From JBGRQA01 sp041725895 (GTDB lineage: Bacteria; Bacteroidota; Bacteroidia; Bacteroidales; Marinifilaceae), in assembly GCA_041725895.1 (NCBI GenBank), contig JBGRQA010000012.1, positions 1 through 64,000 of the forward strand: a stretch of 64,000 nt of DNA, given 5' to 3'. A program made the translations under genes and the position numbers. Below are positions 25,455 to 35,157 of the stretch, one piece after another; the stretch's first letter is position 1; the number at the start of each line of letters is the position of its first letter. A model generated the notes under the pieces. That model was not told where the DNA came from. It searched no databases and saw only the letters and a list, made by a program, of their open reading frames with translations.

Positions 25455-26084
25455 TTACTTTGGGGAGAACAACAGTAACAGGCCTAAAATACTAAGCACT
25501 CCAACTTTGCCCCATTTCGTTATTTTCCAAAACCGATCATTTCGAATGTATTTACTGCATCTTCCGGAAAGACAAGCAATTCCGCAAAACACAACGAGGG
25601 ATTGAATCATAAATATTACACCCAGCACAATCATTTGCAGTGTCACCTGAAAATCATTGGTTACTACAAATTGTGGCAAAAAAGCGATAAAAAACAGTGA
25701 TACCTTAGGATTTAGCACATTCATGAAAAACCCTTTTTTCACCATAGAAAACAGTTTAAATTTACCCGAAGAACCAATCGGTCCAAATTCTACATCTGGT
25801 CTTCCTTCTTTGATAGTCGTAAATGCAAGAAAAAACAAATAAGCAGCTCCCAGGTATTTCAGCAAAGAAAAAACGAAATCCGATTGTTGAATAATTATTG
25901 ATAATCCTGTTGCGGCAGCTAAAGTATGCAATAACACGCCAGTTGATAGCCCGAAAGAAATAGCGATTCCATTTCGTTGCCCTTTAGTTACGCTTTCGGT
26001 CAATACGAAAATATTATCTGGTCCAGGCATTAGAGATAAGATTACGGAAGCGCTTAAAAAGGTTAAAATTTGATTCAATTCCAT
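25455..26084 (-). CDS. LysE/RhtB-family amino acid exporter
   Basis: 209 residues with about six TM segments. The N-terminal motif LSLMPGPDNIFVLTESVTKGQRNG is diagnostic of the LysE/RhtB family, and FFMNVLNPKVSLFFIAFLPQF is the second conserved block. It exports amino acids such as threonine, homoserine or lysine. The adjacent threonine aldolase makes a threonine-related substrate plausible (inference). It starts 10 bp after the PepSY-TM gene ends. Confidence 0.9.
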   Translation of the reverse strand: MELNQILTFLSASVILSLMPGPDNIFVLTESVTKGQRNGIAISFGLSTGVLLHTLAAATGLSIIIQQSDFVFSLLKYLGAAYLFFLAFTTIKEGRPDVEFGPIGSSGKFKLFSMVKKGFFMNVLNPKVSLFFIAFLPQFVVTNDFQVTLQMIVLGVIFMIQSLVVFCGIACLSGRCSKYIRNDRFWKITKWGKVGVLSILGLLLLFSPK

Positions 26085-26094
26085 AATTCAACAT

Positions 26095-26643
26095 TTAGAT
26101 GATTAATAAAATAAGGATAGGAAAGATTAGACCGGCCAAAATCAAGGACCAACCTCTGTTCTTGATACTATATCTGCCTTTTGCCATTAATACACCACTA
26201 AGTGTTATCACAATAAGAGCCAAGGCAAATATATCAGAATAATATACCCATGTCTTTTTCGTAAGCTGGTGCAAAAAAATCATCTGCCCTACAACCGGAA
26301 TTTTTTGAAAGTATTCAATAGTACCTTCTCCGCTAACAATATCAATAAAGGCAAAAGCATCCGAATAGTATATCCTCAATTCATCTCCATCTAAACGATA
26401 TCCTCGAAACTCACATTGGGTAAACAATTTTGACAATTCTTTCCCATAGCTTTCTGATTGTTCCAAAAGACTTTTATCAATATCTGCATGAATACTTTCT
26501 GACCTAACGACATAAGTCTGAGAATTAAAATCTTCACGATGATTCAGTAAAATTCCTGAAATTGCAAAACTCAGTATAAGCCCTGCAAAAAAGAATCCTA
26601 AATTCAAATGCAATAATCTGTACCGATTGTGTTTCTTTACCAT
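26095..26643 (-). CDS. PepSY-associated TM-helix protein
   Basis: 182 residues. TM segment 1 is LNLGFFFAGLILSFAISGILL followed by NHREDF, a signature of PepSY-TM proteins. An extracytoplasmic domain follows, then two or three TM segments (IFALALIVITLSGVLMA, WSLILAGLIFPILILLII). The motif VVGQMIFLHQLTKKTWVYYSDIFAL agrees with short PepSY-TM proteins of Bacteroidota that often sit near metal or siderophore uptake genes; here the neighbours are amino acid genes. Function unknown. Confidence 0.75.
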   Translation of the reverse strand: MVKKHNRYRLLHLNLGFFFAGLILSFAISGILLNHREDFNSQTYVVRSESIHADIDKSLLEQSESYGKELSKLFTQCEFRGYRLDGDELRIYYSDAFAFIDIVSGEGTIEYFQKIPVVGQMIFLHQLTKKTWVYYSDIFALALIVITLSGVLMAKGRYSIKNRGWSLILAGLIFPILILLII

Positions 26644-26657
26644 ACTATCTTTTGGGA

Positions 26658-26665
26658 CAAAGATA
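26658..26665 (-). promoter_or_regulatory. Candidate promoter -7 box before the PepSY-TM gene
   Basis: The minus strand reads TATCTTTG, a full match to TAnnTTTG, ending 14 bp before the ATG. The leader would be very short. No good -33 box is seen, so the group may also be read through from the AraC gene. Confidence 0.4.
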
Positions 26666-26704
26666 TTTGAGGTTTAAAAAACAGCAGTTAGCAATTTTCT
26701 CAAA

Positions 26705-27535
26705 TTATTTGTGAATTTGAAAAGAACGACTTAACTCTCTTGGGTTACAGCCTAGTTTTTTTTTCACAAATCTGGAGTAAGAACTTTGGCTGTCAAATCC
26801 AAGGAAATGGCTGATTTCTTTATGAGATAGTTGTTCGATAAGGACCAATCTTCGGATCTCAACTTTTAACAATTCATGAAGATACTGAAGTGGGGTTATT
26901 CCCAGATTTGCATTAACCTGCGCACTTAATTTGTTTTTCGAAACATTCAATTGTTCTGCATAAAAACTAATATTCCTGTTATTTTTGAAATTATTCTCGG
27001 CCAATTTCTGGAACTGAAGACACAAGTTATCTTTTACCGGTTGGAGATTTGTTTTTTGTAAAACGTCCAGGACATGAAAAATAGTAAATGCAAAAAAATG
27101 TTGCAGCTTTTCCTGTCTATAACTGTCATTGGAATCGTATATTTCCCTGAGCTGTTGAAATAGAAATAACAATTTATTAAAATCACTATCATTCAGTTGC
27201 GTAAATGTATTTTCCCTGAGTGTAAATAGTATGTTAGGGTCGACTAAATGAATACTGGTTTCCAAGTAATCCATGGTAAACTGCAAAAGAATACCATCTT
27301 CCCTGGCCATGCGTTTTAATAAATGAACCTGATTGGGAGATACAATAAACAATGTCTTATCTTCAATATTACACTCATCAAAATCAATCATTTGCACACC
27401 ACCACACCCCTTCTCAAACAAAAATATCTCATAATAGGAATGTCGATGAACTTTAAAAAAATCATAGGGATTTTTAAAGCTAATTTTATCAACAGATAAC
27501 TGAATTCTATCATTTTTGAATGGGTGAATTTCCAT
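26705..27535 (-). CDS. AraC-family transcriptional regulator (cupin-type sensor)
   Basis: 276 residues. The N-terminal ~150 residues look like an AraC cupin (FFKVHRHSYYEIFLFEKGCG, LFIVSPNQVHLLKRM). The C-terminal HTH_18 shows ISFYAEQLNVSKNKLSAQVN and LSHKEISHFLGFDSQSSYSRFVKKKLGCNP-type residues of the second helix-turn-helix. It lies upstream of the PepSY-TM, LysE and ltaE genes on the same strand, 61 bp away, and may control them. Confidence 0.85.
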   Translation of the reverse strand: MEIHPFKNDRIQLSVDKISFKNPYDFFKVHRHSYYEIFLFEKGCGGVQMIDFDECNIEDKTLFIVSPNQVHLLKRMAREDGILLQFTMDYLETSIHLVDPNILFTLRENTFTQLNDSDFNKLLFLFQQLREIYDSNDSYRQEKLQHFFAFTIFHVLDVLQKTNLQPVKDNLCLQFQKLAENNFKNNRNISFYAEQLNVSKNKLSAQVNANLGITPLQYLHELLKVEIRRLVLIEQLSHKEISHFLGFDSQSSYSRFVKKKLGCNPRELSRSFQIHK

Positions 27536-28071
27536 ACAATACTAGTTTTTATAATAACGATCATTAAAAATCAAATCATTCTTAGTAAGCAAGCTACTAA
27601 AAATGAAACCCAATTTGCCAAAACAATTCCACTACACATCGATATTATTGCCATGAGATTCCCGTGTATTGTGAAATTATTAGCAAAGCCCTATATCCGC
27701 TCCAACACCTATACCCGAAATAAATATTAAAGCACACACCTATAGTTTGTTGACAGAATGCACATCAAAAATCAAATTGATAAACCAAACAACAAACTGA
27801 CGAAAAAAAATACCCGAAAAGCAAGACTGTTTTTCATAGGCTCTAAAGAAAAAATTATAAGTAAAATATACAATAATTAAACTTCCAAACAATTCTCCCC
27901 TTCCTGATTCTATCCCTAAAAAAACAGAAATAAATACAAATGAGTGTTAAATTTCCCAAAAACGGGAGTAGATATTTGCAAGGGGTAAAATAAGAGCAGG
28001 CAAGTATACCAGCTATCATTAAAATCAATATTGTAAGCAAAGCTTTTTTTTTTGGGTCTGTTAATTCAATG

Positions 28072-28118
28072 AAAAAAGCACATACTTCAGTTTTTCTAAA
28101 AGAAACTGAAGTATGTGC
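28072..28118 (-). terminator. Strong hairpin, 16-bp stem, with T run on the minus strand
   Basis: GCACATACTTCAGTTT (28078-28093) pairs perfectly with AAACTGAAGTATGTGC (28103-28118) around a 9-nt loop. On the minus strand TTTTTT follows directly. It lies about 200 bp after the M16 peptidase stop and probably ends that transcript. Confidence 0.75.
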
Positions 28119-28182
28119 CTTAACACAATTCCTTACGCAATTATCCCCAATTTCTTCTTCAGTGCTGGAACAACTGCCTCAA

Positions 28183-28221
28183 TTCAATAAGATTTTTATT
28201 AGTAATAAAAATCTCATTGAA
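28183..28221. repeat. AT-rich inverted repeat
   Basis: TTCAATAAGATTTTTATTA pairs with TAAAAATCTCATTGAA with one mismatch around GTAA. It has no GC-rich stem, so it is unlikely to terminate well on its own. Confidence 0.6.
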
Positions 28222-28236
28222 TCCATATTCTAAAAA

Positions 28237-28314
28237 GGCGCCTTGCAAAAGCTCTTTTCACCATCTTGCACCCCTATGCGCAAACTTTTGACAGATTTCG
28301 TTTTGCAAAGCGCC
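28237..28314. repeat. Long-loop inverted repeat next to the M16 gene end
   Basis: GGCGCCTTGCAAAA (28237-28250) and TTTTGCAAAGCGCC (28301-28314) are complementary with one mismatch, enclosing 50 bp. It starts a few bases after the M16 peptidase stop codon. Confidence 0.55.
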
Positions 28315-28321
28315 CACCCCT

Positions 28322-31210
28322 TTATTTAGTATATAGCTCCTTCTCCTTCAAAAATTTAATTTTTCCATATTTTGAAAGTTCAGACATGTCGATTTTCGAT
28401 CGATCCCCTACAATCATGGTTACCATAGATTTGTTCTGAATATTCAATTTGTAAAACTGGTAGATATCCGCAAAAGAAAGCTCTTTTATCTTTTGGCTGG
28501 TATACACCGAAGGATCTTTCTCATAACCCAATCTTTCCCAAGCCTTCACACTTGCTGAAAGATTTCTGAAATTCGGAAATGAAGTAATGACCTGTTGGGC
28601 CAAATATGGCTTAATATAGGACATACGCTCAGGCATTTGGGGCATATCCTTTTTCAAATCGTAAAATACCTTAATGGCATCCAGGGTTTTGTCGGCCTGT
28701 GTACCTATCATGCCCATAAAATAGTTGTACTCCCCATCCATTTCGGGTTTCACATAGTATGCTCCGGCAGAGTAAGCCAAAGAACGATACTCACGAATTT
28801 CCTGCAATACCAATCCTGAGAATCCGCCACCAAAATAAGCATTAAAAGCCTCCTGAACAGGAACCTGTTCCTTAGAAAACTGATCACCATTGGCAAAGAA
28901 AAAGATGTTGGATTGAACAGCATCCTTCCTGTTCACAAAATAGATCATATTGCTATTGTATTCCTTTAGGGGAGCATACACAGATCTGTCTTCAGCTACA
29001 GGATTAGCATTAAAAGTCAGAGTATTTCGGATGATTTGCCCCACTTGCTCTGCCTTCTTTTTTCCAACGTAGTGCACATCAAATTCATACTGACTAATAA
29101 GTTTCCATATTCGCTCAAAATCAGATGGTCCAAATCGTTTGATCTCCTTTTTACCCATACGGTACTTCGTTTTCGATTTGTCCCCGTATGCCACATAACC
29201 AAGCAAAGCATAGGCAACATTGGCCGGGTCTTCTCTTTCAATTTTTCGCTCAGACATCAAGTTATTGGCTGTGGTATTCACATCCTTCTCACTCACTACA
29301 GGTGCAGCAATCAATTTCCCGATTAAGCTCATAGCCTCATCCACATCCTTCTCCATACCAGACAAACTAATAACCAGCTTTTTTGCATCAGCCGAACAGG
29401 AATAGGAGGATCCAATCTGAGCAAATGCATCCTGTAATTGATCCCTGGTCAAATCTTTACTTCCTGCAGTGTTAAACAAATTGGCAATATATTCTGCCTC
29501 CTTGATTTTCAAGCTTCCAACATGGAAAACAATATCCGCCGTATAGATATCATTCTTTGGATTATTAACCGAATAGAGTTGAACCCCATTGGCTATCTTC
29601 AGTTTCTGAACGTCCTTTTTGAAATCCACATATTTCATCTCACATGCCTTTTCAGGTATATTTCCGAATGCTTTGGCAAATCTGGACACTCCCTTTTTAT
29701 CAGTAGTTACCGGATCGTAATTGGGTTTGGATAACTTTTCCTTATCGGGAGATCCCATTTTGGAATAGAAAGCCAAATAATTGTCTCCGTAGTATTTTTG
29801 TGCAACGCGCAATACCTCCGCTTTATCGAGGGCATTGATTCTTTCCGGCTGATCATAGAGAGCATTAACATCTTTGCCCTGCATAAAATAACTGGACAGA
29901 GAATACCCCAGAGTTTCAAAGTCCTCCAATCCGAGTTGATAATTCACATACATTTCCTTCTTGCTTTGCTCCAAAATCTTGTCGTCAATCTGTCCATCAC
30001 GTACTTCCCGCATAGCATTCAAGACCAAATTTTCAGCAGTACGAAGCTTTTGCCCTATCAACTTTGGTACCACCATGAATATGTTGGCACCGTAGTCCTG
30101 ATTGTGCATTTCAATCGCTTCTACTGCCATTACTTCCCCATTCTGTGTAAGTTTGTTCAGTACTCCAGTCCCTTTTTCATTGTAGATTAAATTATTAAAA
30201 ACGCCCAATGCCAGTTCATCAGGATGCCCCGTTGGCACCGTTCTAAAACCCAGCAGAGCCATTTTAATGGGACTGTATTTTCCAACCACCTCTTCTCTCC
30301 CATTGAATTCTTGTTCCACATACTTTTGCTGTTGTGGCAATTCCTTACTTTTCCATTGTCCGAATTTCTCCTTTAAAAGTGGAAGAACAGTTTCCGAGTC
30401 GAAATCCCCAATCAATACTACCGCCATATTATTGGGGACATAATAGGTATGGAAAAACTTATACATCTTGGAAAGAGATGGATTTTTCAAATGCTCGGTT
30501 TCACCAATAATGGTTTGCTGGCCGTAAGGATGTTTCTTGTAAAAGTTCCGATTAAATCCATCAAGCAATGCAGTTATAAAGTTATCCTGATACATGTTTT
30601 TTTCTTCGTAAACGGTCTCCAACTCCGACTGAAATGCACGAAAAACAGGATTAATAAACCGATGACTGTACAAATCGATCCATCGATCAATCTGATTGGG
30701 CGGAAAAGAGTTGTAATAAACCGTTTGATCCATCCCGGTGCCGGCATTCAGGTTGGAACCACCCATTTTGTCAATCAATGTACTCAATTCATTCAAAATG
30801 GTGTATTTTCCTGCCTCAATTGACTCCTTATTGATCTTCTTCTGGATTATTAAGCGAAGGCTGTCCTCTTTGGTTTTACCCAACTCATCGTATAATTCAA
30901 CAATACGATTGATGTGCGGTCTTTCCTTCTCCCAGTTGCTGGTCCCCAATTCAGTGGTTCCTTTAAACAACATGTGCTCCTGGTAGTGAGCCATACCTGT
31001 TGCATCTTTGGGATCATCTTTTGCCCCAGCATTTACTACAACCATACCAAATACTTCTGTTTTGCTATGATCCTCATTTAATATAATTGTCAGTCCATTA
31101 TCAAGTTTTATTTGCTTTACAGCTCTCTTCTGTGCATAAACATTTCCAGTCCCTAAAAAAAGGATAGTGATCAGCAGGAATACACTTAATCTTTGTTGCT
31201 TCATTTGCAT
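28322..31210 (-). CDS. M16 family zinc metallopeptidase (insulinase/pitrilysin type), secreted
   Basis: 962 residues. The signal peptide ends around NVYAQ. The inverted zinc motif HxxEH is His75-Tyr-Gln-Glu78-His79 in MAHYQEHMLFKG, and the downstream Glu lies in ELETVYEEKNMY. The length fits two fused M16 halves: an active N-terminal half (M16 plus M16_C with PNNMAVVLIGDFD) and an inactive C-terminal half (SNIFFFANGDQ, GGFSGLVLQEIREYRSLAYS). It is a single gene with a terminator region downstream. It should act in the periplasm or at the outer membrane on oligopeptides or small proteins. Start at 31210 or at the Met two codons later cannot be told apart. Confidence 0.92.
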   Translation of the reverse strand: MQMKQQRLSVFLLITILFLGTGNVYAQKRAVKQIKLDNGLTIILNEDHSKTEVFGMVVVNAGAKDDPKDATGMAHYQEHMLFKGTTELGTSNWEKERPHINRIVELYDELGKTKEDSLRLIIQKKINKESIEAGKYTILNELSTLIDKMGGSNLNAGTGMDQTVYYNSFPPNQIDRWIDLYSHRFINPVFRAFQSELETVYEEKNMYQDNFITALLDGFNRNFYKKHPYGQQTIIGETEHLKNPSLSKMYKFFHTYYVPNNMAVVLIGDFDSETVLPLLKEKFGQWKSKELPQQQKYVEQEFNGREEVVGKYSPIKMALLGFRTVPTGHPDELALGVFNNLIYNEKGTGVLNKLTQNGEVMAVEAIEMHNQDYGANIFMVVPKLIGQKLRTAENLVLNAMREVRDGQIDDKILEQSKKEMYVNYQLGLEDFETLGYSLSSYFMQGKDVNALYDQPERINALDKAEVLRVAQKYYGDNYLAFYSKMGSPDKEKLSKPNYDPVTTDKKGVSRFAKAFGNIPEKACEMKYVDFKKDVQKLKIANGVQLYSVNNPKNDIYTADIVFHVGSLKIKEAEYIANLFNTAGSKDLTRDQLQDAFAQIGSSYSCSADAKKLVISLSGMEKDVDEAMSLIGKLIAAPVVSEKDVNTTANNLMSERKIEREDPANVAYALLGYVAYGDKSKTKYRMGKKEIKRFGPSDFERIWKLISQYEFDVHYVGKKKAEQVGQIIRNTLTFNANPVAEDRSVYAPLKEYNSNMIYFVNRKDAVQSNIFFFANGDQFSKEQVPVQEAFNAYFGGGFSGLVLQEIREYRSLAYSAGAYYVKPEMDGEYNYFMGMIGTQADKTLDAIKVFYDLKKDMPQMPERMSYIKPYLAQQVITSFPNFRNLSASVKAWERLGYEKDPSVYTSQKIKELSFADIYQFYKLNIQNKSMVTMIVGDRSKIDMSELSKYGKIKFLKEKELYTK

Positions 31211-31722
31211 ATCTATTTAGTGTTAGACTCTCGTCATTCGAACAAATTGTATTGTTCCAATACGGATGGCCATAATTAAATTTATCTTCTTCTCTATTGC
31301 ATGTACAACAAAGAAAAATATTAATTGCAAAAAGACAGAGCAGAACAGGTTTAGAGGAGTTCGGATTTCGGAAATCACAATTAATTTCAAGATTCCAAAA
31401 TTCAGATAATTCATAAAACCATAACAATGGGACAATTAGCAAGCCTTAGGATATTTCTACAAACTTTCTGTTTGCGTAACGGGTATTGAAACTAATGAGC
31501 AGACCCAACAACGATATAGTCGAAATCTTATTCAAACACATAAATCCCTGACATTGCATATCGATCATAATTTGCCGAATTTTCATCCTACTTTTTTCCA
31601 AAAAATACTTTCAATTGAAATTGTACTTCTTCTATCTTTACAGCGGTTTAATTCCTTCGGTACATAGTCCGGAAAATCGGAATGGATTTAAGGGTTACTA
31701 CGAAGTATAAAGTTTACAATTC
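31211..31722. other. Divergent intergenic region, 512 bp
   Basis: It separates the M16 gene (-) from the AraC gene (+) and must hold both promoters. Two overlapping minus-strand frames (31101-31442 and 31223-31435) have no family marks and are rejected. A promoter-like pair is seen at 31609-31640. Confidence 0.5.
31609..31640 (+). promoter_or_regulatory. Candidate promoter of the efflux-operon AraC gene
   Basis: TTTC (31609-31612) and TATCTTTA (31633-31640) are spaced 20 bp, close to the Bacteroidota TTTG-N19-TAnnTTTG pattern. It lies 82 bp before the ATG. Confidence 0.4.
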
Positions 31723-32580
31723 ATGCAAGGGAATAACGGCACAAACATAAGCATTCAGGTTTTCAGTACATCTGAGGTAATCCGTTTGCTCAAATTCGGA
31801 CATCCTTTCCGTCCTGTCAATAGTGGGTTCCTGTTGGTTCGGAAAGGGGCCATCCGGGTGCACTACAAACTAAGGGACCATGTGGTTGGCCAATTCGAGG
31901 GCTTGCTGATCTCCCGCAGGGAAATTTATGAATTTGAGCCCATAGAAGAGGACACAGAGGTTTTGCTCTTGGGGTTGGATAAAGATTTTCAATTGACTAC
32001 TCCCCTTCGACTCAACCGGCTGGATGTACTTCAAAAACTGAGAATGTCGCCCTATTTGCACATTGCACTCTCTACGGAAAAGTTTGAGTACTACTGGCAG
32101 CTGCTTTCCATTTTAAAATACGGCAGCAGTTTACGGAATCCCGTTCTGGATTACAATTTCAGGCACAACCTGGTGGCTTCGGTTCTCTACCTGCTTCTGG
32201 ATGGCATTGAAGAGCTGGCCTCCATCAAAAGTTCCACGGAGAGCAGAAGTAAGAAGCTCACCCTGGATTATATGAAGCTAGTAGGCCTGCATTTTCGGGA
32301 ACAACGCTCCCTTTCCTTTTATGCCGAGCGTTTGAGTGTGTCGTCCAAACATCTTTCGGAAACGGTCAAAAAAGTAACGAAAAAAACGGCCAAAGAGCTG
32401 ATTAACATCAGCCTCATTGATGAAGCCCGGCTTTTACTGGCCGAAAGGAAACTGAACATCGCGGCCATTGCCGAACAATTGAATTTTAGTGACCAGTTCT
32501 CCTTTAGTAAGTTCTTTAAACGACATACCAACATGAGCCCTTCCGCCTTTTTGAAATATCATTCCGAAAAAAATCCGTAA
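31723..32580 (+). CDS. AraC-family regulator of the adjacent efflux operon
   Basis: 285 residues. The first ~170 are a cupin-like sensor (GFLLVRKGAIRVHYKLRDHVVG). The C-terminal AraC domain shows LSFYAERLSVSSKHLSETVKKVT and LNIAAIAEQLNFSDQFSFSKFFKRHTNMSP. It is the first of four genes on the plus strand and is followed at 155 bp by the TolC gene. In Bacteroidota this arrangement is common for AraC-controlled EmrAB-type pumps, so control of the downstream operon is likely. Confidence 0.88.
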   Translation: MQGNNGTNISIQVFSTSEVIRLLKFGHPFRPVNSGFLLVRKGAIRVHYKLRDHVVGQFEGLLISRREIYEFEPIEEDTEVLLLGLDKDFQLTTPLRLNRLDVLQKLRMSPYLHIALSTEKFEYYWQLLSILKYGSSLRNPVLDYNFRHNLVASVLYLLLDGIEELASIKSSTESRSKKLTLDYMKLVGLHFREQRSLSFYAERLSVSSKHLSETVKKVTKKTAKELINISLIDEARLLLAERKLNIAAIAEQLNFSDQFSFSKFFKRHTNMSPSAFLKYHSEKNP

Positions 32581-32632
32581 TTCAGACATCCGATTCCGTA
32601 GCGGGTCTATTCTCATCCTTTCTTCCGTATCG

Positions 32633-32640
32633 CATCTTTG
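32633..32640 (+). promoter_or_regulatory. Weak promoter -7 candidate of the TolC-HlyD-MFS operon
   Basis: CATCTTTG differs by one base from TAnnTTTG and lies 95 bp before the TolC ATG, in the gap between the AraC gene and the operon. The -33 side is not clear. Confidence 0.3.
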
Positions 32641-32735
32641 CAGCCGAACTATTGAAGCCCTAAAGCATTTCTACAGTGGGTCGCGGAGAGACGAGGCAAA
32701 TTGTAAGCATTGCTGGCTTCAGACAATCTTATAAT

Positions 32736-34067
32736 ATGCGAACAAGAAAATGGATAAAGCGGTATGGCACTACCGCTCTACTGCTTTATGGTAGCTGTTT
32801 TGCTTTACAGGCACAAGACAGCCATCAGCAGGTTCTTCAATTGGAAAAGATTTGGGAACTTGCTCTTGAGAATAACCAGGTACTAAAAGTTGAAGAAGCC
32901 GGTGTACAGGTCGCTGCACAGCAAATCCAAGTCAGCAAGCTGAATCAGCTTCCTACGGTGAATACCAGTTTGAATGTGGCCTATTTGGGGGATGTCAACA
33001 TTCTCGACAAGGATTTTTCCAATACTACTACGGTAGCGATGCCCCATTTCGGAAATTCCTTCACCCTTCAGGCACAGCAACTCCTATTTAAGGGGTATAC
33101 CGTCCGCAAAACCATCCAGCTGGCTGACCTGCAATACCAGCTGTCGCAACTTCAAAAAGAAGCCGCAGTACAGGAAATCAAACTGCTGGTGACCGGGATC
33201 TACCTGGATCTGTTCAGCTTGTACAACCAGCAACAGGTCTATACAAAAAACATTGAGCTGGCGAAGGTGAGGCTGAAAAATACCGAGGCCATGCACAAAC
33301 AGGACCTGGTGACACGAGACGATATTATTCGCACCCGCTTGATGCTTGCTGACCTGCAGATTGCCCGTGAACAAGTGGAAAACAGTATCCGAATTTTGAA
33401 CCACCAATTAACCACTGCTACTGGATTGGAGCAGTCGGTAACAATTGTTCCGGATACGACGATCCTGCAAAACAAATCGGAGCTTAAACATTTGAATGCT
33501 TACCTGAACGATGCCGGAGATAACAACCAGGAATTGTTACTATCGAAAAAGAAGGTACAAATCGCTGAAAAAGGCCTGAGCATTACCAAATCGGAACTTT
33601 CGCCTTCCTTCAGCCTTTTTGCGGCCAACAATCTCCAACGACCTTTGACCAGCTCAACCCCCGTATTGGATCAATATTCCAACAGTTGGCAGGTAGGTGC
33701 TGCTGTTTCGTTCGATATCTCTTCCGTTTATAAAGTCAACCGAAAGAAAGAGTTGAGCCGGCTCCGGTTGATCCAATCGCAGGAAGCAGTAAGGGCCAAA
33801 GAGGAAAGTGTTACTGTAGAAGTCAACTCAGCATTCATCAAGTACAACGAAAGCATTCAGCAGCTGCAATCTTTTGAGGAGAATAAAATACTGGCCAATG
33901 AAAACTACCGAATGATCGAAAAAAAATACGATCATCAATTGGCTCCGCTTCTTGACCTGCTTCATGCAAGCAATTCCAAACTCGCTGCCGAATTGCAATT
34001 TTCAAATGCCGAGATCAATATCCTATTCGCTTACTACAAACTACTAAAGACGACCGGACTGCTGTAG
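32736..34067 (+). CDS. TolC-family outer-membrane efflux protein
   Basis: 443 residues from ATG 32736; an upstream in-frame ATG at 32676 adds 20 residues before a clean signal sequence (YGTTALLLYGSCFALQAQ) and is rejected. Two TolC/OEP repeats are visible: LEKIWELALENNQVLKVEEAGVQ with DLFSLYNQQQVYTKN, and ELLLSKKKVQIAEKGLSITKSEL with NENYRMIEKKYDHQLAPLLDLLHA. Long alpha-helical hairpins alternate with beta strands such as SWQVGAAVSFDIS. It is the outer-membrane duct for the HlyD adaptor and MFS pump encoded downstream (20 bp to the next gene). Confidence 0.9.
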   Translation: MRTRKWIKRYGTTALLLYGSCFALQAQDSHQQVLQLEKIWELALENNQVLKVEEAGVQVAAQQIQVSKLNQLPTVNTSLNVAYLGDVNILDKDFSNTTTVAMPHFGNSFTLQAQQLLFKGYTVRKTIQLADLQYQLSQLQKEAAVQEIKLLVTGIYLDLFSLYNQQQVYTKNIELAKVRLKNTEAMHKQDLVTRDDIIRTRLMLADLQIAREQVENSIRILNHQLTTATGLEQSVTIVPDTTILQNKSELKHLNAYLNDAGDNNQELLLSKKKVQIAEKGLSITKSELSPSFSLFAANNLQRPLTSSTPVLDQYSNSWQVGAAVSFDISSVYKVNRKKELSRLRLIQSQEAVRAKEESVTVEVNSAFIKYNESIQQLQSFEENKILANENYRMIEKKYDHQLAPLLDLLHASNSKLAAELQFSNAEINILFAYYKLLKTTGLL

Positions 34068-34086
34068 ATTCAAAAAATTAAACACT

Positions 34087-35154
34087 ATGAAGCAAAATAA
34101 AACCAATAAAAAGAAGAAATCCATAAGCAAAAGACGCATCATTGCGGCCAATTTATTCCTGTTTTTTACAATAGCCTTACTTCTGCTATGGAGTGTAAGA
34201 GAATACTTTCATTTAAATGAAAAAGGTTATACCAACGATGCCCAGGTGGAAGAATTCATCAATCCGATCAATTCAAAAGTACAGGGGTACATCAAGGACA
34301 TTCGTTTTAATGAACACCAAAAAGTAAGAAAGGGCGATACGCTTGTGGTGATCGATGACAGGGAGTACCAAATTCACCTGGCACAAGCCGAAGCAGCCTA
34401 TTTAAATGCTGTTGCCGCCCAGGAAGTGGCCCAGTCGGGGATTGTTACCTTAAAAAACAGCATTGATGTAAGCAAGGCAAATATTGAGGCCAATCAATCC
34501 ACCCTAAGCAATGTAGAGAAAAATTACATCCGGTATCAAAACCTTTATCGAGAGAACGTGGTGACCAAGGCGCAATTGGAAGATATCGAAAGTAAATATC
34601 AGTCGCTGAAATTAAAAATAAAGGCGATGCAGGAACAGGAAGAAAGTACCCGATTGGCCATAAAAGAAGCCCAGACCCGCTTAAAAATAAATCAGGCACA
34701 AGTGAAAAGTGCTTTGGCAGCACTGGATATGGCCCGGTTAAATGTAGGGTATTGTACCGTTGTTGCCCCTTACGACTGTACTGCAGGCCGAAAAAAGCTA
34801 CAAAACGGGCAATTGATCCAGCCCGGGCAGCAACTTCTTTCGATTGTAAAAGACAACGAAATCTGGGTGGTGGCCAACTTTAAGGAGCGGCAGATGCAAT
34901 ACATTGAAATTGGCCAAAAGGTAAAGCTTACTGTTGATGCATTAGACGATAAAGAGTTCGAAGGGACAATTACCGCTATATCGGGGGCCAGTGGATCGAG
35001 ATACTCTGCAATCCCGGTTGATAATTCAACCGGCAATTTTGTGAAGGTACAGCAGCGTTTTCCTGCCCGCATTGAGTTAAGTGGATTGAACTCTGCGCCA
35101 GACTGCGAGTTATTAAGAGCAGGGATGAATGTGATAGTTTCAGTAATACACTAG
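34087..35154 (+). CDS. HlyD/EmrA-family membrane-fusion adaptor
   Basis: 355 residues. A basic N-terminal tail (NKTNKKKKSISKRR) precedes one TM segment (ANLFLFFTIALLLLWSV). The half-lipoyl motif EEFINPINSKVQGYIKDIRF and the second half DCTAGRKKLQNGQLIQPGQQL enclose a coiled-coil hairpin at about 90-200. The beta-barrel part includes NEIWVVANFKERQMQYIEIGQKV. This is the EmrA layout, and it bridges the MFS pump and the TolC-like duct. The MFS gene starts 3 bp after its stop. Confidence 0.9.
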   Translation: MKQNKTNKKKKSISKRRIIAANLFLFFTIALLLLWSVREYFHLNEKGYTNDAQVEEFINPINSKVQGYIKDIRFNEHQKVRKGDTLVVIDDREYQIHLAQAEAAYLNAVAAQEVAQSGIVTLKNSIDVSKANIEANQSTLSNVEKNYIRYQNLYRENVVTKAQLEDIESKYQSLKLKIKAMQEQEESTRLAIKEAQTRLKINQAQVKSALAALDMARLNVGYCTVVAPYDCTAGRKKLQNGQLIQPGQQLLSIVKDNEIWVVANFKERQMQYIEIGQKVKLTVDALDDKEFEGTITAISGASGSRYSAIPVDNSTGNFVKVQQRFPARIELSGLNSAPDCELLRAGMNVIVSVIH

Positions 35155-35157
35155 GAG

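Larger units (their letters stand above)
27536..28321. other. ~785 bp gap with several hairpins
   Basis: No supported gene. The left part (27536-27850) is the upstream region of the AraC gene. A short hydrophobic minus-strand frame (27855-28040, TTG start) is not convincing. The right part holds three separate inverted repeats (28072-28118, 28183-28221, 28237-28314) downstream of the M16 peptidase gene. Confidence 0.55.

Noticed and set aside
27855..28040. Short hydrophobic minus-strand ORF (61 residues)
   Set aside because: TTG start, AT-rich DNA easily gives hydrophobic frames, and there is no family or operon context.
31101..31442. Minus-strand ORFs before the M16 gene
   Set aside because: They overlap the M16 signal-peptide region and have no recognisable features.
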